Source of the DNA: Owenia fusiformis
Lineage: Eukaryota; Annelida; Polychaeta; Sabellida; Oweniidae
Length of the DNA: 60,000 nucleotides
Assembly (NCBI GenBank): GCA_903813345.2
Contig: CAIIXF020000012.1
Span: 20,097,520 to 20,157,519, forward strand
Direction of reading: 5' to 3'
The translations under genes were made by a program, and so were the position numbers. Of the stretch, positions 22,950 through 33,278 are shown one piece after another. Positions within the stretch are counted from its first letter, which is position 1. Every line of letters starts with the position of its first letter. The notes below the pieces were generated by a model, which was not told the origin of the DNA, did not search any database, and saw nothing but the letters and a program-made list of their open reading frames with translations.

Positions 22950-25900
22950 CTATTTTGGTTTGGTGTTCGTTATCGGTGGTAATTTAGACAAATTGAGGTC
23001 GTTCATATTCTGATTGCTCTTTCCATCTTTGATTGTTTGTTTCCGTTTGGCTCGTTCCAGTCGTTCCCGTTGTTCCTTTGCCACTGTCCGCGCCAATTGC
23101 TCTCGTTTGAACTGGCGTTCGGCGTTAATCAACTCCCTGAAAAAGTAACATAGTTGAGATAAACGTAGACTCATGAAAAGACCGTATATACATATACCAT
23201 AAGTAAATATACTTTTAAAACAGTACAGTACAGTAGAAAGTTGAAAATTATTTTATATTTGCAAAATGTATAATTGAGATGTAATTTTAGAATATGAGTC
23301 ATTCCTTGGCGTATTATATGATATCTAATACACTTTTTATCATTGATTACTGAATATTACATAAAGTTGTGGAAACAAACACAACCATTATGGGCAAGAT
23401 TATGAGGGGAGTGACGTTGATAATAAACAAAATAATGGTGAACGATCCAATCACCCAAATATCATCTCAACAAGCAGTTTCCCATCGTGCACTACAAGCT
23501 TCTTCATAAGAACCCCTAGTTTTATACAATGGTCCGTTTAGAGAAATGCACTCGTCTAGTCTTAATGACACAATCAAAGATATAGACAAGTTCAACAGAA
23601 ATACAGATTAGCACATTTAGGTTAAAAAATAATGTTTAACACATAATTTGATTGATGTGAGCAAATCAAAACATGTTAAATACGTCGATCAGCTCGAAAG
23701 TTACCAAATTCATCAGGTGTTAATTTGAAAAATACGACAGTAATCTATCAATAGAGCATGAAATACACATTTAACGTGCGGTGCACAAGGTGAGAGACTT
23801 GACATCCATTTGAGTACCTTTTAAGAGAAGAGAGGACAAATAAGATGGTTATAATCACTTCACACAAAGAGTTAATGCTTACGATAGACGAACTGTTCCT
23901 TTGCTAAATAAAGTGCAAATATTCAAATAATATCAAACACTACTAGGTCGATCAATAAGTCCCGATAAATAAAATACTTGCTAAAATGATCACGTGCAAT
24001 TGGAAGCATAACTGTTGAGGTCGTTGTTACACCATTCGAGAGAAAGTCCATGCATATGATCGTTATACGATTGTGAGGTTTTGCTTTCACCCTAGATTTG
24101 ACATCAGCAACATTTAGTGTACATTATTAACAACCGAAAATATTATTTTGACTGAAATTATTGGTCGACCTGGTAATATATCACAAATCAAAAATCAAAT
24201 AATATGCATTTCTTAAAATTAAGTGCAGAAAAGCCAACTTAAAAAGTATATTTCGCAAAATAAATTTCAAATGATATCACAATTACAAATGATGTCAAAA
24301 ATTACAGTGCAAAGTAGAAAAATGGCAAAATCTAGAAAAGCGAATGTTATATTATCTGAAACGCAATTACTTTTGCTATCTACATGTACTATAATAATGT
24401 CATTGTACATGGTGGACTAAACACATATCAGTGAATGTATAAAAGGCGCAACAGGCAACTACATAGAAATGACTCCAATTCCTTTCTTTGTGCAGTTAAT
24501 CTTAATTTAACTCTGTGCATCACCACATCCGGATGTTAAGGAATACATGTACCTCCAAACTTGAAATGGGTGCAAGCGATGAGATAATATTATGTATTGA
24601 TTGTTGTGGCTTACTTTAATTCAACGTCACCGCTTTTGTCCTCATCTACTATATCTAGAAGCTTGTCCAGTTGAGACTCTGTCAGGGGCACCTCGATGTC
24701 CTATAATAAAGGATGCTTAGTATTAACTTAATGGAGGCATAATTTTGCCTTTAAACTAACCTCACATTAACAATTGTACAAGATATAAAGTTAGGAATGA
24801 TTCAACAAATTAATATATTATTATACCCATTCATGGCATTTTAGTATTCTGCCCTTTTGAGTAAGAATAAAAGAAACAAATGATTTATCATTATCATTCA
24901 CCGATCCAAAAATCTTTACTTATAAGTTGTAAATTATCGTTGATTTTTCATCACAGCAATTTTGTCTGTATATCTTTTGACAGCATATCACAAATGCACT
25001 TACCAGTAACCCATTCTTGAATTCGTTCCTGGTTAACGAGTTGCTGTTATCCGTATCTAACTTTTTGAATAGATCGATAACTCTGAATCCTTCCCTTTTC
25101 ATATACTCAAACAGAACCTAGAAAATTAGATAATAATAGAAATTTGAAAAGTATTTTATATATGCAAAATGTATAATTGATATAATTTTAGAATATGGGT
25201 CATTCCTTGGCATATTATATGATATCTAAAACACTTTTTATCATTAATTACTGGCGATTACATAAAGTTGGAAACAAACATAACCATTATGAGCATGATT
25301 ATGAGGGGTGTGACGTTGTGTTCATAATACATGTACATATACGACATGGGGCATTTTTTGTCAAATGTAACATGTTTTTAATTAGGCTGTTACAAAAATC
25401 CAAACATACTGTCCTAGGATCCTTATTCCAATCCAATCCGTCATCTTCCCCTTCTATAAGGTCTCCAACCAGTTCCTGTCCAGTAACTGTGACAAATATC
25501 CTAGTTTGTCTGACCTGCTTCAGGAGCTTGTTAAAATCTTTGCTGACAGGAATATCACGTAAATCAAGTTCTTTCAGTGCAATTGAGGAGTGTTTTATTA
25601 TACTTTGAAGAATTGTTTCACAGGCGACCATTCTCAGTGGGTTATGACCGAGCTGGAATCAGTAACAACAATGGGGAGCGTTCAAAACATGTACAGGGTG
25701 AGTGAAAAATGGGTTACATTTCAAAACATGTACAGGCTCACGCCCGTAGCCAGGATTTGCCAAGGGGGGGGGGAGGTGTCACTTTTTGAAAAATTCCAGG
25801 GCGGGTCGCTCGAAACCATCGACCCCCCCCCCCCCCCCCCCCTGGCTACAGGCCTGAGGCTGAGCCAAAAAGTGACCAACTCGATAACATGAAGCTAACA

Positions 25901-28900
25901 TGGGTAAAACAGTACTTGATAATATACTCGTATGTCGTCTTCAAACTCGTTGATAGAAACATTCTAGAAAATAAAATGATTAACAAAAAACTATGTAAAT
26001 AACGTACCTTGAGAGCAACTAGCGTGTAGTTCTTCTGCAGACCTTTTACAATATGCCCAAGACCAATTGTCCCAATTCTGTTGTTTGTTAGATCCAGTTC
26101 CAACAGGGTACTGTTACGAGCCAATGCCTTCCCTATGGTTTCCGCACCGTCATTTGCAAATCCGTTCCATCCCAACTTGAGTATCTTCAGCCCAAGGTTC
26201 TCCTGAACATATGGATTTTAAGTATAATTAAACTTGGAGGATAAACTCGGATTATTAATTTTTATTTTAACTCAAATACGTTTTGGGGTCAAAACATTAA
26301 TATAATACGTGAAAAACTGTTTTTCTGTTTGATTGGCAAATGGCAAATTACATCGGGGTCGTCCGTGCGTGGTCCTCAACGGGCTCTGTACAACCTTGAA
26401 CGGGTCTTGTAACGAATCTCGCAATTGCTCGTAATTTCCGAGCCTCATACTGACTTGGTTTCACAAAGCCCGTTAGAACCCATAATATCCGACCCATCTA
26501 TACAGACTATACAGTACTTGCCCGTACGAGGCCCGTAACAAGGCCCGTAATTTTTGGTAATTTTCGAGCCATGTACTTGCCCGTACGAGAAGGCCCATAA
26601 AACAGCTCGTTATTTCAAAGCTCTGTAATTGTCTGTCATAACGATGCCCGCAAGAACCCGGAATTTCCGATCCATGTACTTGTCCGTACGAGGCACGTAA
26701 TGATACGTTATTTTTGATGAATATTTTTTATCAATGAAATGGAAATTACATTTCGATTATATGTAGATGTGAATAAACATGTTTTAATACTTACATATAT
26801 TCACAGGCCTGTATTTATATGCTGGGAAACAAATTGTCAAGGTAAGCTTTAGCAATTGCAGAATACCATATAAAAATAGTGGCAAATTTACCTTGAGTCC
26901 GATACCAATTGATATTGCACCTCTACCTCTCAGGTGATTCCAGCTGAGATCCATGTACTCGATGGTATCATTGTTTCCTGGAAGACAAAGATCATTTATA
27001 TAAACAATTTATATTCTTCCATATTATCATAATGGCCAGATTTTAGTTTCAATTTTTGCTGCAATGAGTTGTCGTCATCAGAGATGGCAAGCTCTAGGTG
27101 GATGAAAAAAGATCGTGCTGCCGATTAAACACGAATACACAATAAAAGTCAATACCTAAGCAATCCTCTTCCTCTGCCACATAACAGTGTGCATCATCGT
27201 GACAATAGAGATATTTCGCAACTCACTTTTTATTATTCCCGCATAACGTATAGCTTAGAGTTTGATAACGTCATCATTCATTGTGCAGCGCTGTACGTCC
27301 ATAAGTGTGATACTCTTATATAGACGACGGGGATAATAAACATGCTATAAGTGAGTTGCGAAATCACTCAATTTATTCGTCTCTCAATACTAACTTAGTG
27401 ACAACCCTAGGGCTACAGCGCCGCTTCCACGGAAGTCATTATGGCTAAGGTTAACATCTTTCAGGTGGATATTATTCTAGAAAATAAAATACAATTACTA
27501 TTTAAAGTTCTTACATCTTAAACCAAAGTTCAAACGAGAGAAAAGCCAGAATCTGAATAAATAAAAGAATAGTAATTTTGCAATCAGTACAAAACCTCGC
27601 TTGCTCGCTATTTAAAACGCATGGTGTGACTAGTTATCACATTTCATAGGCGTAGTGATAACAGTAAAATACGCAAAAAATACATTTTCAAATAATCAGG
27701 GATAAACATATTGGTATATGTATTTTTCAGATGACAGAGTCTGGACTACCTACCTCGATGACCTTGGCAAATAACGGCGCAGAATCATCTTTTAGGTGAT
27801 TGCCTGGAATGTCAAAGGTAAGATATGTTGAGGCAAATCGTTAAATCGTAAAGGTCCATATGCAGTATGGCAAGTAATTTCAGACAGTCATATCTTTCCC
27901 CCATGATGGTTTATAGGACCCCGCCTTTGCACTTTTTAAAAAAATGTAAGGCTCATTTTCTAAAAAGAGGACATTGTCTCTCTCAATTTAAACATCGAAC
28001 GTTTCTTTTACACTATATTAACAATTTCTGAAAAGCTGATGCGTATTGAAATCCGTTAGTTAAAAACCACATATCCCATGTTATTTTCGCATAGGGAAAA
28101 CTCATGCTATCCATTGTTTTCAGCATAATTTTGGTCATCAAAAATTGATATCTTCAAAACTAGACTTTCAATACCATTCTACTTTTGAAGAAGTTTTGGA
28201 CCCATTGTTGAATAATCTTTTCATGGAATAAAAACCAGAAAAAGAAGATCCTCTTTTGAGTAAATAGATTCACCATTTTGAAAAAGATGTTGACATTGGG
28301 TCTCTTTTCATAATTTTTCGAATTGTTCGATTGATATTTTTTATCATCACTTGAAAGAAAATATATTGTTTTAAAGAAAACCACTGTATTTATGCCCAGA
28401 AAGTATTCATGGTTAAAGATATGACTGTCTAAAATCACATGCCATGCTGCACATAGATATTTTAGTTTTAGTTTACTCTTCAGAGTTTTAAATTTCAAGC
28501 TTGTAAAAAATATTGTATTTGATCTCCAAGATAATTACTCAACGAAGTGACTCAGAATTAGATTTGCATCTACCTTCTTGTTTTCTAAGTTACTAACATA
28601 AAGCTTATATAAAGAAATAGAATTACGGTAATATTGTCAAAAGTTGCATCTTGACTAATGTGGGAACGCTCAGGACTTTGTTGACAGAGACATAGTATAT
28701 CAGTGAAATAATTTCATTGGTTTAGATACCTCGTATATCAAGTACCCGTATAGTTAAATTGTCTTCTAATACGTCACACAGTTCCTCAAAGCCTTCTTTA
28801 CCTATGGCATTGTGGGAAAGCACCTTGAATGTATGAGATATATTATATTAGATACACATGATATATACATGGAGGAATGAATCCAAGGATTCCAACTCGA

Positions 28901-29456
28901 TATGTTTAATCTCCAGCCAATATGTTCCGTGCTGATTTCTACCGCAAATTTCTCACGAATGAATTGCAATGAGATCAATGGCCGATATTCCAGTGACCTT
29001 GACCGATATCTGAGCAGCCGATATTGACATTGAAAATGTCGTTATTATCTGACTAAACTGTCCAAAACTCGCGATTCAATTTCTGAAGTGAACAAATGGT
29101 GACTGTTTTATTTCGAATTTTGTAATCCCGACATGACTCCTTATATGGCAAAATATCGAGATGGAACCCTGGGAGCCAATCCTCCTATATATAATATTAT
29201 TTAGAATACCAAGATATGGGCTTATCTAAGACCATATAAGGTCAATATGATGAGTTCAAGTCCAGCTGTCAAATCTTATTATTTCCTGATTTCAGAAGAG
29301 AACAAGCAATTGATTTCAAAAATTAATATTGTATGCATTTGGACTTACCAATTCGGTTATTACTGTTTTTGCTGTGAGAACATCTGCTATGTAGCCCACG
29401 CCCTCTGACTGGATGTTATTGTCATCCAGATTTAGTACAGATATTATATCACTATT
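22950..29456 (-). CDS. LRRC74-like leucine-rich repeat protein with two EF-hands, 5' part missing
   Basis: Ten minus-strand exons join without any frame conflict: 29456-29349, 28823-28730, 27803-27754, 27476-27395, 26977-26892, 26202-26008, 25652-25410, 25117-25004, 24700-24615 and 23136-22950. All have AG acceptors and GT donors and total 1245 bases (414 residues plus stop). The first ~224 residues are eight ribonuclease-inhibitor-type LRRs of 28 residues (for example IEYMDLSWNHL, LLELDLTNNRI). A linker containing LKELDLRDIPVSKDF follows, then EF-hand loop 1 (DTDNSNSLTRNE) and loop 2 (DEDKSGDVELKE), the latter split across the last intron. A charged helix and basic tail end the protein. LRR plus EF-hand in this order is how I remember LRRC74A/B proteins, which are about 400-490 residues long. 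Calcium binding is inferred from intact D/E positions; loop 1 has N in place of the usual G. The first visible exon begins mid-repeat with no start codon, so one or more 5' exons are missing or were not recognised in the repeats beyond 29.5 kb. The cellular role of this family is not well known. Confidence 0.9.
23235..23420. repeat. Intronic direct repeat, copy A
   Basis: About 186 bp containing GCAAAATGTATAATTGA, GTCATTCCTTGGC and GATTATGAGGGG. Copy B at 25,139-25,318 is the same orientation with roughly one difference per eight or nine bases. A lies in the last intron of the LRR/EF-hand gene, upstream of the final exon in transcript order. Confidence 0.85.
23942..24175. mobile_element. Possible mariner-type MITE
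   Basis: TAGGTCGATCAATAAG at the left and TTATTGGTCGACCT at the right form an imperfect inverted repeat, and the left end resembles mariner termini. The interior is not self-complementary. Weak evidence. Confidence 0.35.
25139..25318. repeat. Intronic direct repeat, copy B
   Basis: Partner of the repeat at 23,235-23,420; it lies in the intron just upstream of the first EF-hand exon, partly against the preceding exon's donor side. The two copies bracket both EF-hand-coding exons 25117-25004 and 24700-24615. Confidence 0.85.
25741..25856. mobile_element. GTAGCCAG foldback MITE, intronic
   Basis: CGCCCGTAGCCAGG, a G-run, then a C-run of about 20 and CCTGGCTACAGGCCTG form a short hairpin element. 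It shares termini and poly-G/poly-C layout with 51,385-51,591 and lies in the LRR gene intron between exons 26202-26008 and 25652-25410. A TTTCAAAACATGTACAGG string is repeated just upstream at 25,681 and 25,719. Confidence 0.75.
26340..26705. repeat. Degenerate CCCGTA-rich tandem repeat
   Basis: The phrase CATGTACTTGCCCGTACGAG and its decayed forms recur four to five times, with GGCCCGTAA between them, within an intron of the LRR gene. Spacing is irregular (roughly 55-120 bp). Confidence 0.6.
27213..27364. mobile_element. Short MITE with perfect 16-bp TIR
   Basis: ATTTCGCAACTCACTT and its exact inverse AAGTGAGTTGCGAAAT bound a 152-bp sequence. TTATTATTCCCG and CGGGGATAATAA pair further in. 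It lies in the intron between exons 27476-27395 and 26977-26892 of the LRR gene. Confidence 0.8.
27850..28463. mobile_element. AAAGGTCCAT-family TIR element (about 614 bp)
   Basis: The left end (AAGGTCCATATGCAGTATGG, then CAAGTAATTTCAGACAGTCA) pairs with the right end (GACTGTCTAAAATCACATG, then GCACATAGATATTTT) over about 55 bp with mismatches. The interior matches 21.9-22.3 kb in reverse orientation. It sits in an intron of the LRR gene. Open frames inside run against broken coding-like sequence and are not supported as genes. A single terminus of the same family lies at 55,595-55,660. Confidence 0.7.
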
Positions 29457-29520
29457 CTGGAATAAAGGAGGTTCAAAACTTGACAAATTGTACAATATCA
29501 GGTCTGAAATTAACAAATTT

Positions 29521-29989
29521 CAGATATAGCTTTGAATGATCCTCATGTTCTTTTCATTCTAAACCTCTTTGATGATTAACATGGTTCTGTATTGTACTAC
29601 CAAAATGTAAAACATAATTTAGGAATTTGGGGTTTTAAGGAAGTTTAACCCGAGTCTGAAGTAGCAATAAGCAATAAGTAAAAATTAATAAAAACTATTT
29701 GCTAATTATCCCCAAAGTGCACACTTTATTTCAGGAAAACTAAGGATTTCTACACTAATGTATTATTTTTCCATAAAAATGGTTAGGCCTACCATTCTTA
29801 TTATTTTGGATGAATTTAAACATTTTTCACCCATTTTTGCACTTCGAATTCATTATAACTTCATCAATTTTTAACACATCGTGAATCTTTTTAGAGATAT
29901 TGTATTTGAGATTGTAAGGAATAGATTGGTAGGTGAATTGTACATGTTGCTTGTAATTTTGTCATCACATAGATCTCATTCTGCCTTTA
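29521..29989. other. No recognisable gene
   Basis: AT-rich sequence between the first recognised LRR exon and the 180-bp array. I found no exon with a compatible donor and LRR-like translation here. Confidence 0.5.
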
Positions 29990-31200
29990 AACTTCCTTAA
30001 AATCCATCTAAATAATGTTTTACATCTTAGTTCCATACTTCTAAACCATTTATATTATCATAGAGATATATACCTGAAATTCATTAATGTCAGATATGAT
30101 ATTGTAGTTTGTCAAGTTTTGAACAGGTTTAAAACCATAAACCTCCTTAAAACCCATCTAAATTATGTTTTACCTCTTAGTTCCACACTACTATATATTA
30201 CCAGCCATATATTATATCATCATAGAGGGATAGATGTAAAAAAGGAATAAGGGCCATCCACAGTTATACATAAAATTAATAAATTCCAGACCTGTTATTG
30301 TACAATTCTTCAAATTTTTAACTTGTTTAAAACCTTGAACTTCTTTAAAACCTGTCTAAATTATGTTTAACATCTTAGTTCAACACTACTAAACCATATA
30401 TGTCATCTAAAAGGGATAGATGTCCAAGAAGGTAATACCCAAAATTCATTAATATCAGCTCTGATATTGTACAATTCATCAATATTTGAACTTGTTCAAA
30501 ACCTTAAACTCATCAAAACCCATCTTAATTATGTTTTACATATTAGCTCCACACTACTAAACCATATCATCAAAAAGGGATAGATGTTAAAAATATACGG
30601 GCCAATCAAGGTTATACTTTAAATTCTTAATTTCAGATCTGATATTGTACAATACGCCAAGATTTTGAACTTGTTTAAAACGTTAAGCTTCTTTAAAACC
30701 CATCTAAATTATGTTTAACACATTTCCACACTACTTAACCGAATATATCATGAAAAAGGGATAGGTGGAAAAAACATATGGGCCAACCAAGGTTATACTT
30801 GAAATTTATTAATTGCAGACCTGATATTGTACAATTCTTCAAATTGTTAAAATCCTTAAATCTTCTTAAAATGCATCTGAATTATTTTTTACAACTTAGT
30901 TCCACACTACAAAACCATACATATCATCAAAGAGGGACAGATGTAAAAAAATATAAGGCTCATCGAAGGTCTTACCTAGAATTTGTAAATTCAGACCTGA
31001 TATTGTGCAATTCTTGATATTGTGCAATTCTTCAAATTTTGAGCTTGTTAATCCTAAAACCTTCTCAAAATTCATCTAAATTATATTGAACATCTTAGTT
31101 CCATACCTTAAAACCATAAATATCATCAAAGAGGGACAGATGTAAAAAAGGGTCGTCCAAGGTCATACCAGAAATTCGAAAATTCAAACCTGATATTATC
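29990..31200. repeat. 180-bp tandem repeat array, about seven copies
   Basis: The marker GATATTGTACAATTC or close variants recurs near 30,098, 30,290, 30,463, 30,640, 30,822, 30,995 and 31,190. Each copy also has TTAAAACCCATCTAAATTATG, CTTAGTTCCACACTACTAAA and GAGGGATAGATGTAAAAA. Copies are moderately diverged. The array lies upstream of the first recognised exon of the LRR/EF-hand gene; a stretch just before that exon (29,470-29,520) carries related sequence. Confidence 0.85.
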
Positions 31201-31564
31201 ACGGGGTCCTAACTTCGACTGTTAATTTGAATTTTTGACCTACTGGATGATTGAAAATCAAGGATTGCGAGTCTCATACTGCATCGTTCTTCTTCAAACT
31301 TATACCATTAATAGCAGAACAAAATTGCCTTTCTGTCGGTGCATTACTTTATTGTAAAGAGTCCCTCGTTCTAGCAGCGTTCTTACAGCTGGGGACCAAA
31401 ATGCCGCTGGAAGTAGGGACTCTGTTGAAGAGAATAATGTACCATCAGAAAGGGATTTGTGTTTGAACAAGTTTGATTATAAAAGTATTTGCTTCTGCTT
31501 GATCCTGCGTACATGCCATACGGGCACTCTTTGGTTCCCTATAGAGATTTCAAAGAATGTCTTC
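31201..31564. other. No recognisable gene
   Basis: The sequence changes abruptly at 31,200, where the last 180-bp repeat breaks off inside its marker string. I see no supported feature in this stretch. Confidence 0.5.
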
Positions 31565-32100
31565 CTGGTCCTACGCTTCTCTTTTCCTGAGTTTTTCTAT
31601 CTTTGGAAGAAGAATCTTTAGATGACTAAGATGAAGTAATCTCTTAAGAAGCATCTGTTGGAGCTCTCTGATCTTTTTCACTTGCCAGTGATGAAGCCGT
31701 CCACTAACACTGCGGGCTTCATCTCTCCTGCTGAAGAGAAGCTTTTGTCTTCTACTTGGCCCAACACAATGGTGTTTCACAGATGTTTCCTCCACTCCTT
31801 GTCTTCGCATCTGGGTTGGAAATCGTTCTAACTTGGACAAGAGGTAGCTTAGTGAAGAGGCTGGGCTCTGTATCCCACTTCTATTGGGTGCATAACTGCA
31901 TACCACCCTCTTGTCTTAGCCTCATCAAATAGGTCTTGTATTTTTAAGCTGATGAGATATTTTAGTCGGTCTTCTAAAGGTACCGGGACCTCATTGAAGA
32001 TGATGGTCCTACTGTGTTTTGACATCAGCACTGAGTTTCTGGAAGAGGTCAGTTGTGAGTCCAGTTGGATGTCTTGGATAAAACATTGGACTGAGGTAGA
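31565..32100 (-). pseudogene. Frameshifted retroelement C-terminal fragment (tentative)
   Basis: The minus strand reads a protein-like segment with NEVPVPLEDRLKYLISLKI, DLFDEAKTRGW and MHPIEVGYR. After a frameshift it continues SSLSYLLSKLERFPTQMRRQ and KKIRELQQMLLKRLL. The pattern of a charged helix, GW, then P(V/I)EVG followed by a leucine-rich helix resembles the region after the reverse transcriptase in some type-1 (R2-like) retrotransposons. No RT core is present. This is a pattern match from memory; it could also be an unrelated decayed gene. Confidence 0.3.
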
Positions 32101-32320
32101 GGCTTAATACATATTGAGTTAATTATATAGCTTTAACAACTAAATACTGTGGGTACCCATTTCAGTTCATTCCCTATCCTAAAATGATATGGGGATATGT
32201 GGTCATTCGTATCTGTACTTAGTCCAAAAGCAATACAGATTATATATCTTTGGCTGAAATTTAAATGTCTGCCAAACAGACCAACAAGAATTTCTTAACA
32301 AGCTAGGAATAAGGGACAGT

Positions 32321-32975
32321 GGCGTAGCCAGGATTTGTCAGGGGGGGGTTCTAATATTTTCTGCCAAATTTGCCAAATGTGCTTAAATTTTGCCAAATTT
32401 GCTTAAGTTTTGCCAAATTTGCTTAGGTTTTGCCAAATTTGCTTAAATTTTGCCAAATTTGCTTAAATTTTGCCATATTTGCTTAAATTTTGTCAAATTT
32501 GTTTCAATTTTACCAAATTTGCTTAAATCTTGCCAAAGTTGCTTGAATTTTGCCAAATTTGATGAAATTTTGCCAAATTTGCTAGAATTTTGCCAAATTT
32601 GCTGAAATTCTGCCAAAGTTGCTGTATGTTTGCCAATTTACCTCAATTTTGCCAAATTTGCTTAAATTTTGCAAAGTTTTCTAAAATTTTACTTAAATTT
32701 TGCCAATTTTACTTAAATGCCAATAATGGATAAATTTTGCCAAAGTTTCATTGTTGCCAAATTTTCATAATTTTTGCCCATTCGCTAAAATTTAAGATTT
32801 TACCAAATTTTCTCAAGTTTACCAAATCTCAAACAATTGCAAAAGCAAAAAATAGGTGAAATATCCCAAGACCAAGTTCATTTATTTGGGCAGATTTTTT
32901 TAAATTTGGACCCAACATACTACAAATTCACAGAAATTAGCAGACATAGAACCCCCTGCCCCTCCCCCCAATTTT
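32321..32975. mobile_element. GTAGCCAG-family element filled by a 20-bp minisatellite
   Basis: The left end reads CAGTGGCGTAGCCAGGA then a G-run; the right end is a C-run with CCCCCTGCCCC near 32,950 but without a clear terminal match. Between them about 24 degenerate copies of TTGCCAAATTTGCTTAAATT fill 32,365-32,830. It appears to be a member of the same poly-G/poly-C foldback family enlarged by internal repeat growth. Confidence 0.55.
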
Positions 32976-33278
32976 AAATCGCTTGTACAATGAGCTTTAT
33001 AAATAAATAGGAGCCAAAAATCAGTAAACAACTCTGTGTGAGTGATCTTTATACTTGCTCTCTGATCTAACTACAGCATGAAAAAATAAGAACGTTGTAA
33101 GTAAGAATTTTCTAGCGTTCACAATTTTAGTGCATCACGGCCCAGTGTCACAACAAAATTCTCTGCAGATTTATATCAAAAATTAGACCATTTTGACGTT
33201 ATGTACAACAATCAGATAATTTCAACTTGGTAGTTATGCTTTGTTTGTGCATTTGAATTCATTTTGAAGATATTACTT

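Noticed and set aside
25195-25608. 137-codon plus-strand frame
   Set aside because: It is antisense to the LRR/EF-hand exon 25652-25410 and to an intronic repeat.
28160-28498. 112-codon minus-strand frame
   Set aside because: It runs through a TIR element in a different frame from the coding-like segment shared with 21.9 kb; composition is F/K-rich AT bias.
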